A DNA stretch of 64,000 nt from an uncultured Pontibacter sp. (GCF_947499215.1 NZ_CANMNI010000001.1:1507523-1571522); one strand, 5' to 3'. Shown: positions 47,669-56,540, counted from the first letter of the stretch. The notes: generated from the sequence alone by a model not told the origin. Made by a program: numbers and translations.

Positions 47669-48787
47669 ATGACTGCACTAAAAAACTACACATTCGCCGC
47701 CGTACTGGCCTGCCTTGGGGCTCTGTCCGGCTGTGGCTCCAACGACGGTGACTCGGGTCCTACATCTGAGTATGATCGTCAGGCGATGCTTGCGAACTAC
47801 GCTGACAACCTGATCGTTCCGGGTTATCAGAAATTTAAGACGGAGACAGACGAAATGGCCTCAGCCGTTACGGCATTCACTACTGATCCTACCGCCGCCA
47901 CGCTCGCCGATGCCCGAAAAGAGTATCAGGAAGCCTACTTGGCTTGGCAGGAAGTAAGCGCCTACGAATTTGGTCCGGCCGATGAACAGTTGCTACGCAG
48001 TAACCTGAACATCTACCCTACCACCACTAGCCAAGTGGAAAACAACATCAGCAGCGGCAACTATAACTTGCAGACCACCGCCAACATGTCTGCCAAAGGC
48101 TTTCCGGCAATGGACTATTTGCTGTATGGCTCAGCAAGCGATGCTGCCACAGTAGACCAGTTCACGACTGCTGCCAACGCCGCCAACCGCAGAAAGTACC
48201 TGCAGGACATCACCAACCTAATTAAGGAGGCGGCAGATGTGACGCATACCGCTTGGACGACGGGCGATACCGCCAAAACCTTCAAAGAGACGGGCGGAAC
48301 AGCCGTGGGTAGCTCCATCGGCAACCTAGTGAACGAGTTTAACTACGAGATGGACCTGACAAAGCGCGCCAAGGTAGGAATTCCTTCGGGCAGGTTCTCT
48401 GCCAATACGCCAGTTCCAGACAGAGTGGAGGCCTACTACAGCAATACCTCGCTGGCTTTGCTGGAGCGTAACCTTATAGCCCTGAAGGCAACCTTCATGG
48501 GGGAGTCCGCTGCGGGAGCCAACGGCCCGGGCTTGGATGACTACCTAGACCATGTGGACGCCAAGTACGGTGACAAGAATTTGTCTACGGCCATCATCCA
48601 GCAGTTTGATGCCGCCCTTGCCGCTGTGGCGGCTATGCCGGGGCCGCTATCACAGGCTGTCACCAGCAATCCGCAGGCCGTGACCCAAGTATATGACGAG
48701 CTGCAGAAGCTAATCGTCCTGACCAAAACCGATATGCCTGCCGCACTGGGTGTGACCATTACCTACACCGACAACGACGGCGACTAA
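47669..48787 (+). CDS. Imelysin-family (IrpA-like) lipoprotein
   Basis: 372-aa lipoprotein (lipobox ALSGC near residue 22) of the imelysin / iron-regulated protein A family, periplasmic or outer-membrane proteins linked to iron uptake. Helical-repeat features: FTTDPTAATLADARKEYQEAYLAWQ and a C-terminal YDELQKLIVLTKTDMPAALGVTITY segment (both cited in part). The family GxHxxE motif here reads G-F-P-A-M-D at about residues 144-149, so the metal-type His and Glu are not conserved. The ATG at 47669 follows an in-frame upstream TTG-like opening at 47636; the ATG gives a good signal peptide. The carboxylase gene follows after 13 bases. Confidence 0.88.
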   Translation: MTALKNYTFAAVLACLGALSGCGSNDGDSGPTSEYDRQAMLANYADNLIVPGYQKFKTETDEMASAVTAFTTDPTAATLADARKEYQEAYLAWQEVSAYEFGPADEQLLRSNLNIYPTTTSQVENNISSGNYNLQTTANMSAKGFPAMDYLLYGSASDAATVDQFTTAANAANRRKYLQDITNLIKEAADVTHTAWTTGDTAKTFKETGGTAVGSSIGNLVNEFNYEMDLTKRAKVGIPSGRFSANTPVPDRVEAYYSNTSLALLERNLIALKATFMGESAAGANGPGLDDYLDHVDAKYGDKNLSTAIIQQFDAALAAVAAMPGPLSQAVTSNPQAVTQVYDELQKLIVLTKTDMPAALGVTITYTDNDGD

Positions 48788-48800
48788 CTAACTTCTTGGT

Positions 48801-50183
48801 ATGCTTCAAATCCTGAAAGCACGGCTTACAGCCCCTGTTTCTGCCGCTCCGCTGGCAGTTTTCCGCATCATCTTCGGCGGGATGATGCTGGGCAGTATTG
48901 TACGCTTTATCGCTAAAGGATGGGTGCACGAATTGTATGTGGCACCCAAGGTATACTTTCCATTTTATGGATTTGAATGGGTAAAGCCATTGGGCGAGAC
49001 AGGTATGTACATCCTGTTTGGCCTGATGGCTTTTTCAGCGCTGGGCATCATGCTCGGGCTGTTTTACCGCTGGTCGGCTGTGCTTTTCTTTCTCAGCTTT
49101 ACCTATGTGGAGCTCATCGACAAAACCAATTACCTCAACCACTACTACTTTGTCAGCATTGTAGCGCTGCTGATGATATTGGTGCCGGCACACCGCCATT
49201 TCTCCCTAGATGTGCTGCGCAAGCCACAGCTGTGGGTGAGCCAGGTGCCGGGCTGGACCGTGCTGATCTTTCAGCTGCAGTTGGGGCTCGTTTACTTTTA
49301 TGCCGGCGTGGCAAAGCTGAATGCCGACTGGTTGTTCGAGGCGATGCCGCTGCGCTACTGGCTGCCAGCCCACACGCACCTGCCCCTGATCGGCCCCTTG
49401 CTCGACGAGGCATGGGTGGCGTTCCTGTTCTGCTGGTTCGGCGCCTTCTACGACCTGACCATCCCCTTCTTCCTGAGCTGGCGCAAAAGCCGGCCGCTTG
49501 CTTATTTCACGGTAGTGGTGTTTCACGTACTCACGGCGGTACTGTTCCAGATCGGCATGTTCCCTTACATCATGATGCTGAGCACGCTGATCTTCTTCTC
49601 CGCTGGCTTCCACGAAAAGATACTCTATACTTTCCGAGGTATAGCTAAGGTAAAGCCGTCCGAAACTACGATATTTGCACCCGTTTTCAGACCAGCCCAA
49701 GGTATACTGCTCAGCCTGCTGGCACTGCACTTCCTAGTACAGGTGCTGCTGCCGTGGCGCTTTATGCTCTACCCCGACAAGCTGTTCTGGACCGAGCAGG
49801 GCTACCGCTTTTCGTGGCGCGTAATGTTGATGGAGAAAGCCGGAACTGCCTTTTTCTATGTGCGGGACCCGCAGACCGGACAGGAGACAGAGATTCATAA
49901 CCTTGATTACCTGACCGTGAACCAAGAGAAAATGATGGCCACACAGCCTGACATGCTCCTGCAGTTTGCCCATATATTGCGCGATGATTTCAAGGCCAAA
50001 GGTATAGCGGCACCTGAGGTGCGTGCCGAGGCCTATGTCACCATGAACGGCCGGGGCAGTCGGCTGCTGATTGATCCGAAATTTAATCTGGCAGCCGCTA
50101 CGGATGACTTCCGTCACAAGCACTGGATATTACCTTTTGAATATAACGCTCAGCAGTCAGAAGCTGTGGGGCAGATAAAATAA
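48801..50183 (+). CDS. HTTM / vitamin-K-dependent gamma-glutamyl carboxylase homologue
   Basis: 460-aa polytopic membrane protein homologous to animal gamma-glutamyl carboxylase (GGCX), which uses reduced vitamin K, O2 and CO2 to carboxylate Glu in exported proteins. The match includes key positions: DKTNYLNHYYF (GGCX DKTSWNNHSYL; His114 here, His160 in GGCX) and GVAKLNADWL (GGCX GVKKLDADWV; Lys172 here, the GGCX base Lys218). A C-terminal extramembrane domain contains GYRFSWRVMLMEKAG and VRDPQTGQE, like GGCX GYSWDMMV and YRDGRTGE. GGCX residue numbers are from memory. In this organism menaquinone would be the likely cofactor. It lies between the imelysin-like and TonB receptor genes with gaps of 13 and 2 bases. 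Substrate unknown. Confidence 0.88.
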   Translation: MLQILKARLTAPVSAAPLAVFRIIFGGMMLGSIVRFIAKGWVHELYVAPKVYFPFYGFEWVKPLGETGMYILFGLMAFSALGIMLGLFYRWSAVLFFLSFTYVELIDKTNYLNHYYFVSIVALLMILVPAHRHFSLDVLRKPQLWVSQVPGWTVLIFQLQLGLVYFYAGVAKLNADWLFEAMPLRYWLPAHTHLPLIGPLLDEAWVAFLFCWFGAFYDLTIPFFLSWRKSRPLAYFTVVVFHVLTAVLFQIGMFPYIMMLSTLIFFSAGFHEKILYTFRGIAKVKPSETTIFAPVFRPAQGILLSLLALHFLVQVLLPWRFMLYPDKLFWTEQGYRFSWRVMLMEKAGTAFFYVRDPQTGQETEIHNLDYLTVNQEKMMATQPDMLLQFAHILRDDFKAKGIAAPEVRAEAYVTMNGRGSRLLIDPKFNLAAATDDFRHKHWILPFEYNAQQSEAVGQIK

Positions 50184-50185
50184 AT

Positions 50186-52597
50186 ATGCGCTTTTCGCTC
50201 ACTATCTTATTTCTACTAGGCAGCCTGCAACTAACGCTGGCGCAGTCCTATACTATTTCCGGTTCTATTCTGAATGCCAATACTAAAGATGCCGCTCCGG
50301 AGGCCGAAGTGCTGCTGGTGAACAATGGCAGCATTACAAAATCCGACGCTAAGGGAAACTTCCTCATCAAAAATCTTCCGGCCGGCACCTATACCCTGAC
50401 CGCCTACAGCATCGGGCTGGGCAGCCAGACACAGCAGGTTAACATCAGCGACGCCAATGCCAACGTTCGATTTGAGCTAAAGCCGCTAGAAGGACAACTG
50501 CGGGAGGTAAACGTGAAGGGAGAGCGCGAAAAGACTTTCGGTATCACCCGCCTAAATTCTGTGGAGGGGACCGCCATCTATGAAGGAAAGAAGAGCGAGG
50601 TTGTGGTGCTGAATGACATCACAGCCAACAAGGCTACCAATAACAGCCGTCAGGTATTTGCCAAAGTGGCGGGCCTCAACATCTGGGAGAGCGACGGCGC
50701 TGGCCTTCAGTTGGGCATCGGCGGACGCGGCCTGAGCCCGAATCGCACCTCCAACTTCAACACCCGCCAGAACGGCTACGATATCTCGGCCGATGCCCTT
50801 GGCTACCCCGAGAGCTACTACACCCCGCCAACCGAGGCGCTGGATCGCATTGAAGTAGTGCGCGGTGCGGCATCGCTGCAGTATGGCACTCAGTTCGGTG
50901 GTATGATCAACTTCGTGATGAAAGAAGGACCGGAAGACAAGCCCTTCGAGCTGACTAGCCGGCAGACAGTAGGCTCTTGGGGTTTCCTGAATACTTTCAA
51001 CAGCGTTGGTGGCACCAAAGGCAAGTTCCACTACTACGGTTTCTACCAGTACAAGCGCGGCGACGGCTGGCGTAAGAACTCGGGCTTTGATGCCCATACC
51101 GCCCTCGGCTCTGTGCACTACAAGCCGAACAGCAGGCTGGAGTTGGGCTTCAACTATACCTATATGGACTACTTGGCTCAGCAGCCGGGCGGATTGACAG
51201 ACGCAGCCTTCAACCAAGATGCGCGCCAGTCGGTGCGTGACCGCAACTGGTTTAAAGTAAACTGGAACCTACTGGCCCTGACCTTGGACTACCGCGTGAG
51301 TGACCGCACAAAGATCAATGTCCGTAATTTCGGGCTGCTGGCGCAGCGCGATGCATTGGGTTTTATGGGCAAGATCAACCGCCCTGATGATATCACGCAG
51401 CCGCGCTTGTTGCTGCAGGATCAGTTCAACAACTTCGGAAACGAAACACGCCTGATCCACCGCTACGACCTTGGAAAATCTTTCTCTACTTTATTGGTGG
51501 GCGCTCGCTATTACCGTGGTTTTACGGACCAGCAGCAGGGCGATGGCTCCATAGGTTCAGATGCAGATTTCCGGTTTTACTCCGAAACAGGTGCTCCAAA
51601 CGCTTCGAGCTACGATTACCTGAGCCGAAACGCCGCCCTGTTCGCTGAGAATATCTTCAACATCACCTCTAAATTCAGCATCACCCCGGGTGTGCGTTAC
51701 GAGTGGATCAATACCAATGCCGAGGGCAGCTACCGTGATGTAAAGCCTGACTTGGCGGGCAACATCATCTATGATGAGGAAGTGCCGGAAGAGCGCAGCA
51801 ATACGCGTAACATTTTGTTGTTAGGGATAGGTGTGAGTTACAAGCCAAGCGAGCAGATGGAAGTATACGGCAACTTCTCTCAGAACTACAGAGCGATCAA
51901 CTTCAATGATATGCGCGTGATCAACCCGAACCAAATAGTAGACCAGAACTTGAAGGACGAAAGCGGTTACAGCTCCGATCTGGGTGCTAGAGGTAACATC
52001 AGTGGTCTTCTGAATTACGATGCCAGCCTTTTTTTCCTAGCTTACAAAGATCGCATCAACCTGTTTACCCCACTAGGAACACTACAGCGTATCCGCACCC
52101 AAGTAGGCGACTCCTATCACTATGGGCTGGAGACTTTTGTTGAGGCCGACCTGCTTAAATTATACTTTGGCGCAGATCACCCGACCAGTCTCTCTGCCTT
52201 CTCTAATGTTACGTTCGTGCACACCAAGTATAACAGCATCCTGAGTGATGTAGATGGTAAAAAGGTGGAGCTAGCCCCGGCAGTTATCGCCAAAACAGGG
52301 CTTTCCTTCAAGCGCAACAACTTTAAGCTGGCTTATCAGTATGCCTATACCGCAGAGCAGTATACCGATGCGCCGAACTCTGTGCTGGAACCAACCGCGG
52401 TGGTGGGCATTATACCTGCCTACTGGGTGATGGACCTCTCGGGCAGCTATACCTATAAGCGCTTCACGCTGGAGTCTGGCATTAACAACCTCACCGACAA
52501 CCGCTACTTCACGCGCCGCGCCACAGGTTACCCGGGCCCTGGCATTATACCTTCGGATGCCCGCAACTATTATGTAACGCTTCAGTTTAAGCTATAA
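50186..52597 (+). CDS. TonB-dependent siderophore/iron-type outer-membrane receptor
   Basis: 803-aa outer-membrane receptor: signal peptide to about residue 19 (LTLAQS), CarboxypepD_reg-like domain about 20-105 (YTISGSILNANTKDAAPEAEVLL, cited in part), plug with the classical RIEVVRGAASLQYGTQFGGMINFVMK (cited in part), then a 22-strand-type barrel ending in YYVTLQFKL. The plug is of the FecA/CirA class instead of the Oar class seen at 23-30 kb. It is the last gene of the four-gene operon, starting 2 bases after the carboxylase, and probably imports the iron-containing ligand. Confidence 0.93.
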   Translation: MRFSLTILFLLGSLQLTLAQSYTISGSILNANTKDAAPEAEVLLVNNGSITKSDAKGNFLIKNLPAGTYTLTAYSIGLGSQTQQVNISDANANVRFELKPLEGQLREVNVKGEREKTFGITRLNSVEGTAIYEGKKSEVVVLNDITANKATNNSRQVFAKVAGLNIWESDGAGLQLGIGGRGLSPNRTSNFNTRQNGYDISADALGYPESYYTPPTEALDRIEVVRGAASLQYGTQFGGMINFVMKEGPEDKPFELTSRQTVGSWGFLNTFNSVGGTKGKFHYYGFYQYKRGDGWRKNSGFDAHTALGSVHYKPNSRLELGFNYTYMDYLAQQPGGLTDAAFNQDARQSVRDRNWFKVNWNLLALTLDYRVSDRTKINVRNFGLLAQRDALGFMGKINRPDDITQPRLLLQDQFNNFGNETRLIHRYDLGKSFSTLLVGARYYRGFTDQQQGDGSIGSDADFRFYSETGAPNASSYDYLSRNAALFAENIFNITSKFSITPGVRYEWINTNAEGSYRDVKPDLAGNIIYDEEVPEERSNTRNILLLGIGVSYKPSEQMEVYGNFSQNYRAINFNDMRVINPNQIVDQNLKDESGYSSDLGARGNISGLLNYDASLFFLAYKDRINLFTPLGTLQRIRTQVGDSYHYGLETFVEADLLKLYFGADHPTSLSAFSNVTFVHTKYNSILSDVDGKKVELAPAVIAKTGLSFKRNNFKLAYQYAYTAEQYTDAPNSVLEPTAVVGIIPAYWVMDLSGSYTYKRFTLESGINNLTDNRYFTRRATGYPGPGIIPSDARNYYVTLQFKL

Positions 52598-52634
52598 ATC
52601 AAGCGTAAACTTCTCACTCTTATTAATTTTAGCC

Positions 52635-52642
52635 TATATTTG
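52635..52642 (+). promoter_or_regulatory. Candidate -7 element of the lipoprotein-DUF2231 operon
   Basis: TATATTTG fits TAnnTTTG and lies 23 bases before the ATG at 52666. The matching -33 TTG is weak or absent. Confidence 0.4.
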
Positions 52643-52665
52643 ATCAACCTTAAAACAAAAAAATT

Positions 52666-52986
52666 ATGAAAATCAAAAACCTGATCCTGCCTGCCCTTGT
52701 AGCGGCAGCGCCTCTCTTCTACTCCTGCGGGGAGCAGACTACTGATGTAGTTGAGTCTGGTACCTACCAAGGGGTGATACAGGAAGTAGAGCCTGAAAAA
52801 ACAGAAATTTATGTGAAGACAGATGATGACAAAACGCTGGAACTTTACTTCACAGAAAACACAACCCTAACACACCAAGGTCAGACAGTGCCTTTTGAGC
52901 ATTTGAAAGAAGGTGGCCGGGTAGAGGTACAGGTAGAGAAAGTAGGGAATAGATTGGACCCTATTGCCGTTACAATACTGGAATAA
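52666..52986 (+). CDS. Small hypothetical lipoprotein (106 aa)
   Basis: Signal peptide with lipobox FYSC (Cys about 21), followed by a compact beta-rich domain of about 80 residues: GTYQGVIQEVEPEKTEIYVKT, LELYFTENTTLTHQGQTVPFEHLKEGGRVEVQVE (cited in part). The pattern suggests a small OB-like beta barrel, but the family is not recognised. It is translationally close to the DUF2231 gene (8-base gap) and probably its partner. Confidence 0.7.
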   Translation: MKIKNLILPALVAAAPLFYSCGEQTTDVVESGTYQGVIQEVEPEKTEIYVKTDDDKTLELYFTENTTLTHQGQTVPFEHLKEGGRVEVQVEKVGNRLDPIAVTILE

Positions 52987-52994
52987 CCATCATA

Positions 52995-53483
52995 ATGGAA
53001 CCAACCTCTTGGCGAACGGAGCTCTGGCACCCGCTTACACTGCACTTCCCGATAGCACTGTTGCTTTTTGCCACAGTAGCCAAGGTGGTAGCGGCTGTAA
53101 TAAGTGGTGAGCAGCAGCAATTCTGGCAAAAGGTTGGTTCTTTACTACTATTTGTGGGTGGGGCCACCGTCTGGCTCGCCGTGTATACCGGCGACATGGC
53201 AGAGGGCATCGTGGCACGCAAAATCTGCGATCCAATCCTGCTTAAGCGTCATGAAACAGCGTCATTGAACATGGCTTGGCTCTTTACTGCAGCTGTCGCC
53301 CTACAATTGCTCTTATCTGTCAACCTGATCAAGGTATACCTGAAGGCACTGCGCCTGCTCACGCTTCTTCTTATGCTGATAGGTTCTGGTTACCTTATCT
53401 ACTCCAGCCATTTGGGCGCGCAGGTTGTCTACGAACAGGCTGGCGGTGTTAACATTCCAACATCTGATTGCGCGGGATACTGA
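52995..53483 (+). CDS. DUF2231 family membrane protein
   Basis: 162-aa four-helix inner-membrane protein. The N-terminal WHPLTLHFPIALLLFATVAKV is the hallmark of DUF2231 (HPLxVHFPIAL); it is followed by HETASLNMAWLFTAAVAL, a second His-containing helix, so haem ligation by these His residues is possible but not shown. Gene pairing with a small lipoprotein suggests a redox or cytochrome-related role. The protein ends in TSDCAGY. Confidence 0.83.
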   Translation: MEPTSWRTELWHPLTLHFPIALLLFATVAKVVAAVISGEQQQFWQKVGSLLLFVGGATVWLAVYTGDMAEGIVARKICDPILLKRHETASLNMAWLFTAAVALQLLLSVNLIKVYLKALRLLTLLLMLIGSGYLIYSSHLGAQVVYEQAGGVNIPTSDCAGY

Positions 53484-53504
53484 TCTTTTCTGAATTAACA
53501 TTTC

Positions 53505-53726
53505 TTACGGCACCGGATCATACCCACTCCCACCCCATGGGTGGCAGCGGCCTATGCGCTTTAGCGCCATCCAACCGCCTTTAAACGGTCCATGCTTGTT
53601 TACGGCACCGAGCGCATAGGCTGAGCAGGTTGGGGTGTAGCGGCAGGTAGCAGGCTTGAGGGGGGATATCATATTACGGTATACCCAGATGAGCGCGAGC
53701 AGGAGTTTTTTGAAAAGCCAAGTCAT
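53505..53726 (-). CDS. yidD: YidD membrane protein insertion efficiency factor
   Basis: 73-aa inner-membrane-associated protein that assists YidC. The family signature is complete: [27 protein letters not shown] with three Cys (cited in part), [30 protein letters not shown] (cited in part). It is convergent with the DUF2231 gene. The normal neighbours rnpA and yidC are not in the window. Confidence 0.95.
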   Translation of the reverse strand: MTWLFKKLLLALIWVYRNMISPLKPATCRYTPTCSAYALGAVNKHGPFKGGWMALKRIGRCHPWGGSGYDPVP

Positions 53727-53784
53727 GGTGCCACTAAGTTGCGTTTTATTTGCCGAACAACTGTTAGGTAACGCAATTTTTAGA

Positions 53785-53792
53785 TAAATTTG
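53785..53792 (+). promoter_or_regulatory. Candidate -7 element of the S46 peptidase gene
   Basis: TAAATTTG fits TAnnTTTG and lies 30 bases before the ATG at 53823. No good -33 TTG is visible at the proper distance. Confidence 0.4.
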
Positions 53793-53822
53793 TCACAGTT
53801 TAACTAATCTAAACAAAATTTC

Positions 53823-56150
53823 ATGTTAAAAAGAATCCTTTCACTCCTTCTTTTAGTTTCGCTTTGCGTTCCCTTCGCAAAGGCGGACGAAGGTATGTGG
53901 CTGCCGATGCTGATCAAGCGCCTAAACCACGCTGACATGCAGAAAAAAGGCCTGCAGCTGACTGCCGAAGAAATCTACAACGTGAACAACTCCAGCCTAA
54001 AGGACGCCATTGTGCAGTTCGGCGGCTTCTGTACGGGTGAGTTCATCTCCGCTGAAGGTCTGTTGCTGACAAACCACCACTGTGGTTACGGCCAGATTCA
54101 GTCGCACTCCACTCCTGAGAAAGATTACCTGACCAACGGCTTCTGGGCCATGGATCGCAAGCAGGAGTTGCCAAACGAAGGCCTGTTCGTGGACATTCTG
54201 GTGCGTATGGACGACGTGACTGGCAAAGTGCTGGAAGGCATTGATAACAACATGCCAGAAAAAGAGCGTCTGCAGCTTGCTTCGCAGCGTGCGCAGGCTA
54301 TCGCCAAAGAAGCCAGCGACAACGGTCAGTATGTGACCTACGTGCGTGACTTCTTCAACGGCAACGAATACTACCTGTTCGTGTACGAGCGCTTTAATGA
54401 CGTGCGTCTGGTAGGTACGCCTCCGTCTGCCGTGGGTAAGTTTGGTGGTGACACCGACAACTGGATGTGGCCACGCCACACCGGTGACTTCGCGATGTTC
54501 CGCGTGTACATGGCACCAGACGGCAAGCCAGCCGCTTACGCTGAGAACAACGTTCCTTACAAGCCAAAGCACCACCTACCAATCAACATCGGCGGTGTGG
54601 AGCAAGATGACTTCGCAATGGTATTCGGTTTCCCGGGCCGCACGAAGCGTTTCATGACTTCCGAAGGTCTGGTACTGGACGTAGAGCAACTGAACAAGTC
54701 TCGCATTAAACTGCGTGACAAAAAATTAGCTCTTTGGAAAGAAGACATGGACAAGAGCGATGCTACCCGCATCCAGTATGCCTCTAAGTATGCTTCCACT
54801 GCCAACTACTACAAGTACTCTATCGGTCAGAACGACGGCATTAAGCGCATGAAGACGGTGGAAGGCAAGCAAGCGGACGAGAAGAAATTCCAAGCTTGGG
54901 CCGATGCCAATGCAGAGCGCAAAGCCATGTATGGCAGCGCCCTGAACGACATGAACGAAGCCTACAAAGAAATTGAGAAGTATAACCTAGGCAGCGTATA
55001 CCTGAACGAAGCGGTGTTGGGCACAGAAGCTCTTCTGTTCGCTTACCGTATGTCTGCTTTGAATAACGCATTGAAATCTGGTAACGCCGATGCCGCTAAG
55101 AAAGCAGCTGAAGACCTGAAGCCAAGAGCTGATGCTTTCTTCAAAGACTACAACATGGCAACTGACAAGAAAGTGTTTGCCGCCATGATGAAGTTCTACC
55201 ACGAAGACATCGCCAAAGACCAGCAGCCAGAAGCTTTCAAGCAAATGGTAGCCAAATACAAAGGCGACTTCAACAAACTGGCTGACCACGTGTACAGCAA
55301 CTCGTTTGTGGTGAACAAGCAGAAAGTGGATCAGTTCCTGAACAACCCTACGCAGAAGCAACTGGCCAACGACCCTGCTTTCGCCTTGGTGAACTCAATT
55401 CTGGAAAACTATCAGCAGAATATTGCGCCTAAACTGGGTGAAAGCAATGCCAAATTGGCCCGTGCGAATCGCCTATATGTAGCCGGTCTGCGTCAGATGA
55501 ACCCGGACAAGGTATACTACCCGGATGCTAACTCAACTATCCGTCTAAGCTACGGTTCTGTGAAGAACTACAAGCCTTACGACGGTGTGACGTATGAGAC
55601 TTTCACCACTATGGAAGGTGTGATGCAGAAAGAAGACCCGAACAACGAGGAATTCATCGTTCCGGCGAAACTGAAGCAGCTGTACGAAGCAAAAGATTAC
55701 GGTCGCTATGCTAACAAGGACGGTGACCTGATCGTTAACTTCATCACCGACAACGACATCACAGGCGGTAACTCAGGTTCTCCGGTGATTAACGGTAACG
55801 GTGAGCTAATCGGTCTGGCCTTCGACGGTAACTGGGAAGCTATGACTGGTGACTTGGTATACGACCCGGATTACAAGCGTTGCATCAACGTGAGTGCCAA
55901 CTACGTGCTGTTCATGGTGGACAAGTACGCGGGCGCCTCTAACCTGATCAACGAGATGACGATCGTAGACACCAACAGCCCGGGCCCAGCCGACGCTGGC
56001 GTAGCCGCCGGTGCTTCTGACAACGGCTCAACTGAGTTGCTGAACGCAGCCATCGAAGAAGCGAAAGCTGATCTGGCTGCTGGTAAGAAATCAGTGAAGA
56101 TCAAGAAGAAAGACGGTAAGAGAAGAGCAACAGTTGAAGTAAAAAACTAA
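53823..56150 (+). CDS. S46-family dipeptidyl-peptidase, DPP7-like
   Basis: Periplasmic serine dipeptidyl-peptidase, 775 aa, which releases dipeptides from oligopeptide N-termini for uptake. Signal peptide to about 22 (FAKADEG). Chymotrypsin-like double barrel interrupted by a helical domain. Catalytic His in LLLTNHHCGYGQIQSH; catalytic Ser651 in TGGNSGSPVINGNG. The residue that sets specificity 18 positions after the Ser is Gly669 (AFDGNWE), as in DPP7 (hydrophobic P1); DPP11 has Arg there (Asp/Glu P1). These family positions are from memory. The tail (about 735-775) is Ala/Lys/Glu-rich. Strongly expressed-type codons. Confidence 0.93.
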   Translation: MLKRILSLLLLVSLCVPFAKADEGMWLPMLIKRLNHADMQKKGLQLTAEEIYNVNNSSLKDAIVQFGGFCTGEFISAEGLLLTNHHCGYGQIQSHSTPEKDYLTNGFWAMDRKQELPNEGLFVDILVRMDDVTGKVLEGIDNNMPEKERLQLASQRAQAIAKEASDNGQYVTYVRDFFNGNEYYLFVYERFNDVRLVGTPPSAVGKFGGDTDNWMWPRHTGDFAMFRVYMAPDGKPAAYAENNVPYKPKHHLPINIGGVEQDDFAMVFGFPGRTKRFMTSEGLVLDVEQLNKSRIKLRDKKLALWKEDMDKSDATRIQYASKYASTANYYKYSIGQNDGIKRMKTVEGKQADEKKFQAWADANAERKAMYGSALNDMNEAYKEIEKYNLGSVYLNEAVLGTEALLFAYRMSALNNALKSGNADAAKKAAEDLKPRADAFFKDYNMATDKKVFAAMMKFYHEDIAKDQQPEAFKQMVAKYKGDFNKLADHVYSNSFVVNKQKVDQFLNNPTQKQLANDPAFALVNSILENYQQNIAPKLGESNAKLARANRLYVAGLRQMNPDKVYYPDANSTIRLSYGSVKNYKPYDGVTYETFTTMEGVMQKEDPNNEEFIVPAKLKQLYEAKDYGRYANKDGDLIVNFITDNDITGGNSGSPVINGNGELIGLAFDGNWEAMTGDLVYDPDYKRCINVSANYVLFMVDKYAGASNLINEMTIVDTNSPGPADAGVAAGASDNGSTELLNAAIEEAKADLAAGKKSVKIKKKDGKRRATVEVKN

Positions 56151-56173
56151 GCTGATTCTTAACTGAATAAAGC

Positions 56174-56208
56174 AAAGGCGCTGGGGATATTCCTCAGCGC
56201 CTTTTTTA
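56174..56208 (+). terminator. Terminator after the S46 peptidase gene
   Basis: AAGGCGCTG...CAGCGCCTT followed by TTTTT, 25 bases beyond the stop. It directly precedes the repeat element starting at 56214. Confidence 0.9.
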
Positions 56209-56213
56209 TTGGG

Positions 56214-56540
56214 TTAGGATTTTTAACGATGAGCTGGATTTCTGGAATACTTACGTGGATATGTTTGTAGGGACAGGTCGCAATCTAATGACGTCAACTT
56301 AAGGATCTTCCTGTCATTTCGAACGCAGTGAGAAATCTGAAATATTGCTTTTGCTCTCAAAGTATCCAGATCTCTCCATTCTGTCGAGATGACAACAAGG
56401 GTTTATGCTTCTTAAGTTGACGGCATTGGGCCGGGACCTATCCGTACAGTTGTAAACATTCTAATCATGTTGATCTGAAAATTTCTGGGGCATGGGTACT
56501 TTATGGGTCTATCAATCCTGTTCATCGTTAAAAATCCTAA
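56214..56540. mobile_element. Nested inverted-repeat (MITE-like) element, 327 bp
   Basis: The outer 27-base arms are inverted copies with two mismatches (TTAGGATTTTTAACGATGA and so on at 56214-56240; inverted at 56514-56540). Inside lies a second pair, AATGACGTCAACTTAAG at 56287-56303 and its inverted copy at 56411-56427 (one mismatch). Weaker pairing lies outside it (ATGTTT/AAACAT and GTAGGGACAGGTC-like arms). The core holds TGTCATTTCGA...TCGAGATGACA, a REP-like inverted pair. There is no ORF. It looks like one non-autonomous element inserted in another. It fills the gap between the S46 gene and the next gene. Confidence 0.65.
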
